From assembly GCA_016865955.1 (NCBI GenBank), contig VGNW01000083.1, forward strand, positions 1 to 8,904: a stretch of DNA of 8,904 nucleotides. The letters are read 5' to 3'. This DNA comes from Chloroflexota bacterium. GTDB lineage: Bacteria; Chloroflexota; Dehalococcoidia; SZUA-161. A program made the position numbers and the translations under genes. Under the pieces are notes generated by a model. The model had not been told where the DNA came from, made no database searches, and saw only the letters and a list, made by a program, of their open reading frames with translations. This document shows, piece by piece, positions 1-6,347 of this stretch. The number at the start of each line of letters is the position of its first letter. Within the stretch, counting starts at the first letter, position 1.

Positions 1-956
1 TCCCCCTGTGGCTCGCATGCATTATCCTCGGACTCGACGGTGAAACGCCCGAATGGGGGCCGCTCGTTCTTTTCTTTATAACGCTGATGATTATCGGCGC
101 CATCGCCCAGTTCTCCAATACCTACGCCGACCGGGACGAGGACTGGCTGTACGGACCGACAAATCCAATCGTAACCGGCGAATTGGAAGTCAATTTAGCC
201 CGAAGGGCGTTCATATTGCAGAATATCGTTGCGGGCATGTTGCTGATCGCCCTGCTGGTATTCACCCTGAACTACGCCCTGTTTGTGACGATGATAGTCG
301 GCTGGTTCGCCGGGCTGTCTTATTCGGTACCGCCGTTCCGATTCAAGGAAACGGTCTTCCACCCCATCATCTTCGCCCTCGGGCTGGCGTTATTCCCTGT
401 AGTTGCCTGGTTGATTGTGGCGCCGTTCAACGATTTCATTATCGCCTTCGCCGCATTCTTCTATGTCTGGTGCTTCGGATTCGGAATAACCCAGAAGTTC
501 CGCAAGACTCATCTGGCTCTGAATGCCGGCTTGATTAAATTGAAGCCGGGGGAGAACATATACGACCTCAATACGGTCGGCTTCAAGTTAAAGGTGAAAA
601 CTGCGATGACCGTAGAGGCTGTAATGCTCGCGGGTTCGTTTATCCTCGTTCCCGTATTCTGGCATCTGGGGATATTCGACTCGACGCTCTCTATCGCATT
701 GCTGGCTTTACCCCTGCCCTTGACCATCCTGGGGTTGTTCCTGCGTACAAAAGACCCTCTCCACAACAGCCCGAAGTGCAACAAGTTTCTGGGGCTGGCG
801 TGGATATTCATAATACTGATACTGTTTGCCACATCGGTTTCGAGCCTCATTCACTGGGGTTTCGCTATCCTTGCCTGCCTCATCTTTATCATCGGTTTCC
901 CTCTACTGGTTAAGCTCATTCACCCCTGGGGATGCAAAGGCCTTGCCGGGAAATAG
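1..956 (+). CDS. UbiA-family prenyltransferase, copy 1 (5' end outside window)
   Basis: Membrane enzyme of the UbiA superfamily, whose members transfer a polyprenyl chain from its diphosphate to an acceptor (quinone ring, chlorin, glycerol lipid). The frame is open from base 3 and aligns from there with the second copy (PLWLACIILGLDG against PLWIGAIILGLDG), so about 22 N-terminal residues lie upstream of the window and the internal ATG at 87 is not the start. The protein is very hydrophobic with multiple membrane segments. It has the first Asp-rich motif NTYADRDED (NxxxDxxxD), then NPIVTGEL and YSVPPFRFKE, all in UbiA order. The second Asp-rich motif is not acidic: GFGITQKFRKT occupies the expected place. 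The next gene starts 37 bp downstream, so the two are probably co-transcribed. Family membership is firm; substrate and activity are unknown. Confidence 0.85.
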   Translation, partial: PLWLACIILGLDGETPEWGPLVLFFITLMIIGAIAQFSNTYADRDEDWLYGPTNPIVTGELEVNLARRAFILQNIVAGMLLIALLVFTLNYALFVTMIVGWFAGLSYSVPPFRFKETVFHPIIFALGLALFPVVAWLIVAPFNDFIIAFAAFFYVWCFGFGITQKFRKTHLALNAGLIKLKPGENIYDLNTVGFKLKVKTAMTVEAVMLAGSFILVPVFWHLGIFDSTLSIALLALPLPLTILGLFLRTKDPLHNSPKCNKFLGLAWIFIILILFATSVSSLIHWGFAILACLIFIIGFPLLVKLIHPWGCKGLAGK

Positions 957-984
957 CATCTCCGCTGTAGCTCCCGCAGCCTCC

Positions 985-992
985 GAGGAGGG
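985..992 (+). promoter_or_regulatory. Shine-Dalgarno site of UbiA copy 2
   Basis: GAGGAGGG lies immediately before the ATG at 994. The spacing is unusually tight, but this is the only purine-rich site near a plausible start, so it fixes the start of copy 2 inside the longer open frame. Confidence 0.55.
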
Positions 993-993
993 T

Positions 994-2019
994 ATGAAAA
1001 AACAGACATTAAGCGGCTTATGGAAAGCGAATGTCCCTCCGTTTGTCTGGCTCTGGTCCCCCTTGTGGATCGGCGCTATTATCCTCGGACTCGACGGCGC
1101 AGCCCCGGAATGGACGGCTACGGGGATTTTTCTGGCAACGATGGCTGTTCTCATAGCCATAGCTCAATACGCCAACACATACGCCGACAGAGAGGAGGAC
1201 CGCCTGTATATTCCCAGCAATCCGCTGGTAACCGGCGAACTCACGGCAAAGACCGCCCGCAATGCTTTTATTACGCAGAATATCCTGGCAGGATTACTGC
1301 TGCTTGCCCTGCTGCTGATTACCGATAATTATCACCTGATAATAGCGATGGCGGCAGGCTGGTTCGTAGGGCTGGCATACTCGCTGCCGCCTCTCCGGCT
1401 CAAAGAGACCATTTGGGGACCCATCCCCCATGCGATAGGGATGGCGCTGCTGCCCATCACTGGCTGGCTGCTGGTCGCGTCTCTGAATAAATTCATCATC
1501 GCCTTTGCCGTATTCCTTTTTATCCACGCGCTGGGATTCGAAATAACAAACAAGCTCCGCAAGACATCCCACGCATTGAGTCGAGGTCACATTCAGGACA
1601 ATCGAAATGTGTACGACGTCAGCACCGTAGGACTGAAGTTAAAGGTTAAGACGGCAACGGGCATAGAGGCGATTACGACTCTGGGGGCATTCATACTGGT
1701 TCCCGTATTCTGGCATCTGGGGATATTCGATGTGCCGCTGTCCATCGGATTGCTGACTCTGCCTTTGATATTGACGGTTCTGGTTTTTGTCCTGCGGATA
1801 AGAGCCCCTCTTGCCAACGCCCCCAAATGCATGCTTGTTATGACGATGGCATGGATATTCACAGCGCTTATCCTGCTCGGGGTGGCATTGGCGACCCTGT
1901 TCCACTGGGGTTATGTCATTCCGGTCTGCATCGGATTTATCGTTGTCTCGCTGCTTCTGGTGCGGACCATATATCCGTTCGGACGCAGGGCATTTACTGC
2001 CCCCTGGCTTGAAATATAG
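994..2019 (+). CDS. UbiA-family prenyltransferase, copy 2
   Basis: Complete 341-residue paralog of the preceding gene, roughly half identical or better by eye along its whole length. The start is the ATG at 994, just after a GGAGGG at 987-992; spacing is short, but no other start codon nearby gives a UbiA-like N-terminus, and frame upstream overlaps copy 1. Visible motifs: N61-x3-D65-x3-D69 (first Mg-diphosphate motif), NPLVTGEL at 76-83, YSLPPLRLKE at 119-128. Around 181-198, where UbiA enzymes carry DxxDxxxD, the sequence is GFEITNKLRKTSHALSRG, placing K187, K190 and A194 at the three Asp positions. About eight or nine hydrophobic segments span the membrane. The acceptor is unknown; the nearby prenyl-reductase-like oxidoreductase and methyltransferase suggest quinone, pigment or lipid synthesis, which is inference. 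Confidence 0.86.
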   Translation: MKKQTLSGLWKANVPPFVWLWSPLWIGAIILGLDGAAPEWTATGIFLATMAVLIAIAQYANTYADREEDRLYIPSNPLVTGELTAKTARNAFITQNILAGLLLLALLLITDNYHLIIAMAAGWFVGLAYSLPPLRLKETIWGPIPHAIGMALLPITGWLLVASLNKFIIAFAVFLFIHALGFEITNKLRKTSHALSRGHIQDNRNVYDVSTVGLKLKVKTATGIEAITTLGAFILVPVFWHLGIFDVPLSIGLLTLPLILTVLVFVLRIRAPLANAPKCMLVMTMAWIFTALILLGVALATLFHWGYVIPVCIGFIVVSLLLVRTIYPFGRRAFTAPWLEI

Positions 2020-2061
2020 ATATGAATATTTACCATGCTCACTACAAAGCATAAACATAGC

Positions 2062-2081
2062 GCGGGTGCTCTGCCACCCGC
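2062..2081. repeat. Hairpin 1 of an intergenic pair
   Basis: Perfect 7-bp stem GCGGGTG (2062-2068) with CACCCGC (2075-2081), loop CTCTGC. No T-tract follows, so it is not a standard intrinsic terminator. Its loop is complementary to the loop of the hairpin at 2088-2111. Confidence 0.7.
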
Positions 2082-2087
2082 AGGGAT

Positions 2088-2111
2088 GGGTAGGGGGCAG
2101 AGCCCCTACCC
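2088..2111. repeat. Hairpin 2 of an intergenic pair
   Basis: Perfect 9-bp stem GGGTAGGGG (2088-2096) with CCCCTACCC (2103-2111), loop GCAGAG. This GC-rich 'GGGTAGGGGC...GCCCCTACCC' arrangement resembles dispersed intergenic repeats I recall from Chloroflexota-type genomes. No T-tract follows. Confidence 0.7.
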
Positions 2112-2117
2112 TATGAC

Positions 2118-2147
2118 TGAGATTCTTCGCTGAAGCTCAGAATGACA
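2118..2147. repeat. Interspersed intergenic repeat (GATTCTTCGC...CAGAATGACA type)
   Basis: The segment holds GATTCTTCGC, a short imperfect dyad, and CTCAGAATGACA. From memory this matches a small repeat dispersed between genes in many environmental bacterial genomes. Only one copy is present in this window, so the family assignment rests on recognition, not on a repeat seen here. It lies directly before the broken membrane-protein gene. Confidence 0.5.
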
Positions 2148-2163
2148 CAAAGAGTTCAAATGA

Positions 2164-2687
2164 AAAGACTGTAATATCAAGAGCTGCCTTAGGGAGACGC
2201 ACACGTTCTCCGATTTCCTATGGTTTCTGCTCATCGGCGGCACGCCCTATCTTATCGGAGCCATCGCCATAGCCTTTCATTCGATACCCTGGATGCTGGG
2301 CTATCTGGCTTTCACCCTCCCCTTCGCATCATCGGAGATACGCTTCCTGTGCAGCCACTGCCCTATTACACACAGCAGAAAGGCAGGACTGTCCGCTGTA
2401 AGGCTATGTGGGGTCCGACTAAATGGGCAAAGCCGAGAACCGGCCCGTTGAGCACTTTCGAAAAAGCCATGCTCTATCTCTTCTTCCTGCTTGCCTTCGC
2501 CTTCCCCATGTACTGGCTGGCTATGCACTGGGAGCTTCTCGTTCTCTATCTGATAACGATTGTCAACATGGCATGGACTCTGGGAAGATATGAGTGCCCT
2601 CGCTGCAGGTTCTTCAATCGCCCGTTCAACCGCGTCCCCCGGAGCGTGAGGGATGAATTTCTGAAGGAAAACGAGGTCGAGAGCTGA
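2164..2687 (+). pseudogene. Frameshifted four-helix membrane protein with cysteine motifs
   Basis: Two frames together make one protein. Frame 1 from 2164 reads FSDFLWFLLIGGTPYLIGAI, then two hydrophobic segments and FLCSHCP; at 2361-2363 (CCC) the sense continues in frame 3 as YYTQQKGRTVRCKAMWG, with two more hydrophobic segments, YECPRCRFF and a basic/acidic tail, to the TGA at 2685. One extra C in the CCC run would restore SHC-PYY, so this is a 1-nt deletion or a read error in a homopolymer. There is also no ATG, GTG or TTG in frame 1 before the first membrane segment, so the 5' end may be damaged as well. The paired Cys clusters (CSHCPYY and CPRCRFF) look like a metal or redox site on the cytoplasmic side. 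I recall similar hypothetical membrane proteins but know no function. The next gene begins 3 nt after the stop. Confidence 0.7.
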
Positions 2688-2690
2688 ACT

Positions 2691-3728
2691 ATGCCCAAAA
2701 TACGCATCGCGGGCGCCGGCATCGCCGGGAGCTATTTGTGGCGACTGCTGACGAGAAAAGGCATGAGCCCCAACGACATCGAAATCGTTGACCCGGGCTC
2801 GAAAACACACTGCGGCATCACGCCGTGCGGCTTCGCCATCACCAGACAATTCTACCCTCTGTGCCGGGAGGTGGGTCTTGACCCGCAGAAGTACGTGGTC
2901 AGCATCCCCGGCAGGAGCTACCAGGGAAACATCAGGGTGAGAGCAAAAGGGTATGTGCTCTCTATCGACAAGCCGGCTTTCATCAGGGATCTCCTCGAAG
3001 GGGCTAAGGTGCTCCCGAGTCCCAGCAGCGCTACGGTAGCAAGGATTATCGATGCCACGGGCAACGAAAGGGCTCACATCGGGCCACATAGCTCCGACCG
3101 TCTCGCACCGTGCATACAGAGGAAGGTCGAATTTTCCAAGCCGGCTCCGATAAGGCAGCTCCCTCACCATGTGGGTTTCGCCTGGGTCATACCTCTAGAG
3201 GGCAATTGCGCCCATGTCGGCATAGGGTCTTATACATACGATATAGAAACCATGAAGGGTATTGTGGCGGAGCTGACCGAGGGGACAAAGACTATATGCA
3301 GTTGCCGGGGATATATCAGAGTCACCGGACCCATCCTTCCTCTGGTTAGAGACAATGTGTGGGCTGTGGGAGAAGCAGGGGGACTGGTCGACCCGCTGAC
3401 CGGCTCAGGGATGGTTCCGGCTATGGTTTCAGCCAAACTCCTTACCGAGCACTGGGACGACCCCGCCGGCTATGAAGCTGCCGTTATGAGGGAGTACGGC
3501 TGGTTCAGGGAGACACAGGAGATTGTGCGCACGCTGCTGGAGACCAATGAGTTTAAATTCTGGAATTTCAGGCTGTGGAAGAAATACCTCGAGTTTTCCG
3601 ACCTCGATCCCAGTATAGCCAACCTGATGAACCCCGGACTGATGGGAACCCTGCTGGTAAATACAGCGCTGACCCTATTCCAGCTTCCCAGCGTGTTTCA
3701 ACTTCTTAGAAGCATGAAGAGGAGTTGA
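2691..3728 (+). CDS. FAD-dependent oxidoreductase, geranylgeranyl reductase family
   Basis: A 345-residue flavoprotein. The N-terminal dinucleotide fold is IAGAGIAG with G8, G10 and G13, and D34 ends the second strand. A Cys-rich CGITPCGF at 41-48 corresponds to the CGG-type segment of geranylgeranyl reductases. IIDATG (109-114) and GEAGGLVDPLTGSGM (227-241) are the FAD-binding motifs of this family. Family members saturate isoprenoid double bonds in lipids, quinones or chlorophyll side chains; others are halogenase- or hydroxylase-like, so the substrate is not fixed. The protein is short for the family, with little sequence between the 'FIRDLL' helix (97-102) and IIDATG. The C-terminal 314-340 stretch is hydrophobic and could contact the membrane. 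The gene starts 3 nt after the broken membrane-protein gene, suggesting translational coupling, with no strong RBS of its own. Its 3' end overlaps the opposing methyltransferase gene. Confidence 0.83.
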   Translation: MPKIRIAGAGIAGSYLWRLLTRKGMSPNDIEIVDPGSKTHCGITPCGFAITRQFYPLCREVGLDPQKYVVSIPGRSYQGNIRVRAKGYVLSIDKPAFIRDLLEGAKVLPSPSSATVARIIDATGNERAHIGPHSSDRLAPCIQRKVEFSKPAPIRQLPHHVGFAWVIPLEGNCAHVGIGSYTYDIETMKGIVAELTEGTKTICSCRGYIRVTGPILPLVRDNVWAVGEAGGLVDPLTGSGMVPAMVSAKLLTEHWDDPAGYEAAVMREYGWFRETQEIVRTLLETNEFKFWNFRLWKKYLEFSDLDPSIANLMNPGLMGTLLVNTALTLFQLPSVFQLLRSMKRS

Positions 3729-4757
3729 ACCAGGGTTGCAGGCGGTAATGATGCTCCAGTGAGCCGCCGTAGGTTCATACCGCATATCGACGAACCCAGC
3801 ACCCTCGAGGAATTCCCGCATCTCTGCGATGGAATAACACTTGCCTTCGGTAGTATACATGATGAGGACGGAGAACTCCGCCACAGGGAGAGGGCCTGTT
3901 TTATCCTCGTTAATATGGGCATCGTGAATAACAATCATCCCCCCTGCCGGCAGCGCTCTAAAAGATTTCGCCAGTAGCTTCCTGACATTAGCCTCTCCCC
4001 AATCGTGGAGCACATTCGAAAAGAGGTGAATATCGTAGCCGGAGGGCAATTTATCGAACATGTCGCCGGCTATGACCGAGACTCTATTCGTCATTCCTCT
4101 ACTCGAAATATAGCGTTCCGCAACCCGGTCGACAGGTGGCTTTTCGAAGACCGCAGTCTTCATACGAGGGTACGCAGAGGCTACGGTGCAGGCATATATT
4201 CCCGACCCGCCGGCTATGTCGAGCAGCGACTTATGCCCCGTACAGTCCAGCTTCCGCGCCAGGGCTGGCGCGAGGATAGCGCCGCGGCTGTTCATCGCTG
4301 CCGTGAAGCTGTCGGCGACATCGGGTTTCTCCATAGCCAGCACCCATTCTTTCTCGTCCCTGCTGCTGCCCCAGCCTGCCGGCTCCCCGGTTCTGAGAAC
4401 CTTCAGCATGTTCTCACTGGCAAGCCTCCCTTTTATCGTCTCGAAGTACGGCTTCAAGCTGAAGGGCGAGCCTGCTGTGAGGTATTCTTTCGCCGTCTCG
4501 GTCAGGTAGTGCTTCCCGTTCTTCCGGCGGATAAGCCCCATCGCCGCAAAAAGGGTGAGCATTACATCGGCGGGTCGGCGCTCGATCTGGAGTCCTTTGC
4601 ATACCTGCTCTGTATCCGAGGGGTTGCCGGACAGCCAGTCGAACAGGTCGAGCCACCCTGTTGCGGCAACGAGAAGGTCAACGACATAGATGCTGTCCCG
4701 AAGTCGAATCAATGCGGAAGGATCTGTTTTAGATTGGGGGCTGAATTTCTGCTTCAT
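3675..4757 (-). CDS. SAM-dependent O-methyltransferase (HIOMT/BchU-like family)
   Basis: A 360-residue small-molecule methyltransferase. Residues about 12-100 form the winged-helix dimerisation domain typical of plant-type O-methyltransferases (LIRLRDSIYVVDLL; LTETAKEYL). The Rossmann-like catalytic domain has motif I LLDIAGGSG at 178-186, a conserved acidic residue near E205, GDMF at 231-234, and VLHDWGEANVRKLL at 249-262, where H251 is the catalytic-base position of O-methyltransferases. The family includes hydroxyneurosporene and acetylserotonin methyltransferases and the C-methyltransferase BchU; the exact substrate cannot be read. The frame also allows starts at TTG 4820 or ATG 4814, but a promoter (TTGACA-N17-TAAAGT) lies inside that extension, so the ATG at 4757 is preferred, though no clear Shine-Dalgarno is visible. 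The 3' end overlaps the oxidoreductase gene by 54 nt, tail to tail. Confidence 0.84.
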   Translation of the reverse strand: MKQKFSPQSKTDPSALIRLRDSIYVVDLLVAATGWLDLFDWLSGNPSDTEQVCKGLQIERRPADVMLTLFAAMGLIRRKNGKHYLTETAKEYLTAGSPFSLKPYFETIKGRLASENMLKVLRTGEPAGWGSSRDEKEWVLAMEKPDVADSFTAAMNSRGAILAPALARKLDCTGHKSLLDIAGGSGIYACTVASAYPRMKTAVFEKPPVDRVAERYISSRGMTNRVSVIAGDMFDKLPSGYDIHLFSNVLHDWGEANVRKLLAKSFRALPAGGMIVIHDAHINEDKTGPLPVAEFSVLIMYTTEGKCYSIAEMREFLEGAGFVDMRYEPTAAHWSIITACNPGSTPLHASKKLKHAGKLE

Positions 4758-4791
4758 AGGCGAAAATAGAATGTTATTCCGGGTGATTGCT

Positions 4792-4820
4792 ACTTTATGT
4801 GAACTGGCTTCCATTGTCAA
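4792..4820 (-). promoter_or_regulatory. Promoter of the O-methyltransferase gene
   Basis: On the minus strand TTGACA (4815-4820, a perfect -35) is followed after exactly 17 nt by TAAAGT (4792-4797, four of six matches to the -10). Transcription would start near 4785, about 28 nt before the ATG at 4757. The -35 box overlaps the left arm of the palindrome at 4818-4841. Confidence 0.55.
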
Positions 4821-4841
4821 GGTTTAGTCGAACAAACCTTG
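4818..4841. promoter_or_regulatory. Palindromic operator candidate between divergent promoters
   Basis: Perfect 8-bp arms CAAGGTTT (4818-4825) and AAACCTTG (4834-4841) are separated by 8 nt with a TCGA centre. Each arm runs into a -35 hexamer: TTGACA facing left and TTGAAA facing right. A regulator bound here would sit on both promoters at once. No regulator gene is present in the window. Confidence 0.55.
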
Positions 4842-4868
4842 AAATGAGGGGGCTTCGTAGGCTATTAT
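4839..4868 (+). promoter_or_regulatory. Promoter of the acyl-CoA synthetase gene
   Basis: TTGAAA (4839-4844, five of six) and TATTAT (4863-4868, five of six) are spaced by 18 nt. Transcription would start near 4875, giving a leader of roughly 50 nt before the GTG at 4924. Confidence 0.55.
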
Positions 4869-4914
4869 ATGTGGACTTCCGTTTGTTTATTCTTACGGGA
4901 AACTCAAAAGCAAA

Positions 4915-4919
4915 AGGAG
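4915..4919 (+). promoter_or_regulatory. Shine-Dalgarno site for the GTG start at 4924
   Basis: AGGAG ends 4 nt before the GTG at 4924. No ATG in this frame lies near the conserved N-terminus, so the RBS decides for a GTG start. Confidence 0.6.
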
Positions 4920-4923
4920 CTAA

Positions 4924-6327
4924 GTGAAAAGAGACATTACTGAGCAGCTTAGACCCCTATTCTTCCCCAAGTCAATCGCTTTGGTCGGCATCTCCGAGGT
5001 ATTAACCAACGTAAGCTACCTGTTCCTCAACACCCTGCTCGAGGTGGGGTTCTCTAAAATCTACCCCGTAAATCCCAAAGGCGGTGAGATACTGGGCGTT
5101 AAGGTATATCCCGGCATCAAAGATATTCCGGGGGAGGTAGACCTCGCCCTGCTCACCGTGCCCCGCAAGGCAATACCGGGGATACTCAGAGACTGCGCGG
5201 AGAAGGGAGTCAAGGGAGCCATACTTTACAGCGGCGGTTTCAGCGAGGCTGGCGCTGAGGGCAAGAAGTTCGAAGAGAAGATTGTCAGAATCGCCAACAA
5301 GGGAGTCACTCGGATTATCGGACCCAATTGTGTGGGCACCTACAATCCCTCGGCAAAGTTGATTCCGCAGACTATTCTCCCTAAAGAAAGCGGCCCCGTA
5401 GCGGTTATCTCGCACAGCGGCTTCCTGTTTTATTATCTGATTATGCTCATCGCCGAGCGCGGCCTGAAGCCGAGCAAGGGGGTGAGCTGCGGCAGCGACT
5501 GCGATCTCACCTGCGTAGATTTCCTGGAGTATTTCGGGCAGGACCCCGATACTAAGGTAATCGTTGCCTATCTAGAAGGGATCAGAGACGGGAAGAGACT
5601 GTTTCAGGTAGCCCGCGAAATATCGAAAGTCAAACCCATCATCGTGCTCAAGGGCGCCAACACCGATGCGGGCAGGTTGGCATCGGCATCGCATACAGGC
5701 ACGCTGGCGGTGCCCACGGCTATCTGGAAAAGCCTGTGCAGTCAGGCGGGGATAATCTCCGTGGACAGCTTCGAGCAGATGATGGATACCATGGTGGCGC
5801 TGCATCACCTGCCTAAGGCAAAAGGGAGACGAGTAGGCATCATCACCACACCCGGCGGGCTTGCGGTGACCGCCACCGATATCTGCAACGAGCTGGGGCT
5901 GGAGATACCCATGCTCACGGCGAAAACAAAGAAGCAGCTTTCAGGAGTTGCTGAGAGCATCGGCACAAACGTGAACAATCCGGTGGATTTGGGCTTGCTG
6001 GCTGCGCTCGACCCCGAGCGCTATATCAAAGAGTCGATTAGAATCGTAGCCCGGGACCCGAACATAGACATGATGTTCGTTGCTTTTACCGGACCTCCCC
6101 TGGATGACGACGTCAGGGACAAAAGGATTTCTGACCTCTTGCTCAAGGAGATAACGGAGGGAGGCAAGCCCACCGTGATTTGCGGCTCTATCCCCACGGG
6201 TTGGCCCAGGGGCGAGCTACGATTTATCGAGAAAAGCAACGTGCCGGTATATCCCGAGCCGAGGCGCGCCGTCCAAGCCCTAGCTAAACTCGCCCAGTAC
6301 AGCGAATTCGTGAGGCAGGCGAGATAG
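4924..6327 (+). CDS. NDP-forming acyl-CoA synthetase, alpha-subunit type
   Basis: A 467-residue protein with the architecture of the alpha subunit of ADP-forming acetyl/acyl-CoA synthetase. These enzymes convert acyl-CoA, ADP and phosphate to acid, CoA and ATP (reversible), a common energy-conserving step in anaerobes. Residues about 8-140 are the CoA-binding domain (FFPKSIALVG, IYPVNPKGGEILG, GPNCVG at 133-138). The succinyl-CoA-ligase-like domains follow, with SHTG at 256-259 where H257 is the expected phosphohistidine, and NNPVDLG at 351-357. The ATP-grasp beta part is absent and not encoded nearby, so a partner elsewhere or a different role is needed. The usual SQSGALG motif is altered to SHSGFLFYY (163-171). 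The start is GTG, supported by AGGAG at 4915-4919. The stop lies 20 nt from the stop of the opposing diguanylate cyclase. Confidence 0.85.
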   Translation: MKRDITEQLRPLFFPKSIALVGISEVLTNVSYLFLNTLLEVGFSKIYPVNPKGGEILGVKVYPGIKDIPGEVDLALLTVPRKAIPGILRDCAEKGVKGAILYSGGFSEAGAEGKKFEEKIVRIANKGVTRIIGPNCVGTYNPSAKLIPQTILPKESGPVAVISHSGFLFYYLIMLIAERGLKPSKGVSCGSDCDLTCVDFLEYFGQDPDTKVIVAYLEGIRDGKRLFQVAREISKVKPIIVLKGANTDAGRLASASHTGTLAVPTAIWKSLCSQAGIISVDSFEQMMDTMVALHHLPKAKGRRVGIITTPGGLAVTATDICNELGLEIPMLTAKTKKQLSGVAESIGTNVNNPVDLGLLAALDPERYIKESIRIVARDPNIDMMFVAFTGPPLDDDVRDKRISDLLLKEITEGGKPTVICGSIPTGWPRGELRFIEKSNVPVYPEPRRAVQALAKLAQYSEFVRQAR

Positions 6328-6347
6328 GGGTGATAATAGCGATAGCC

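Noticed and set aside
2062..2111. Intrinsic terminator after the UbiA genes
   Set aside because: Strong stems but no run of T on either side in the required position.
2220..2687. Taking the single frame from ATG 2220 as an intact 155-residue protein
   Set aside because: Its first 45 residues are His/Arg/Pro-rich and not membrane-like, while the overlapping frame there gives clean hydrophobic helices and the CSHCP motif.
2301..3170. Open frame of 289 codons on the minus strand
   Set aside because: It is antisense to the oxidoreductase and broken membrane-protein genes, which have clear family motifs; its own translation is low in complexity of motif and looks like a shadow of GC-rich coding.
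4005..4769. Open frame of 254 codons on the plus strand
   Set aside because: Antisense to the O-methyltransferase, whose motif I and HDW motif are unmistakable; translation has no recognisable fold.
4758..4820. Longer methyltransferase starting at TTG 4820 or ATG 4814
   Set aside because: A promoter with perfect -35 and 17-nt spacing lies inside this extension, and family members begin close to the ATG at 4757.
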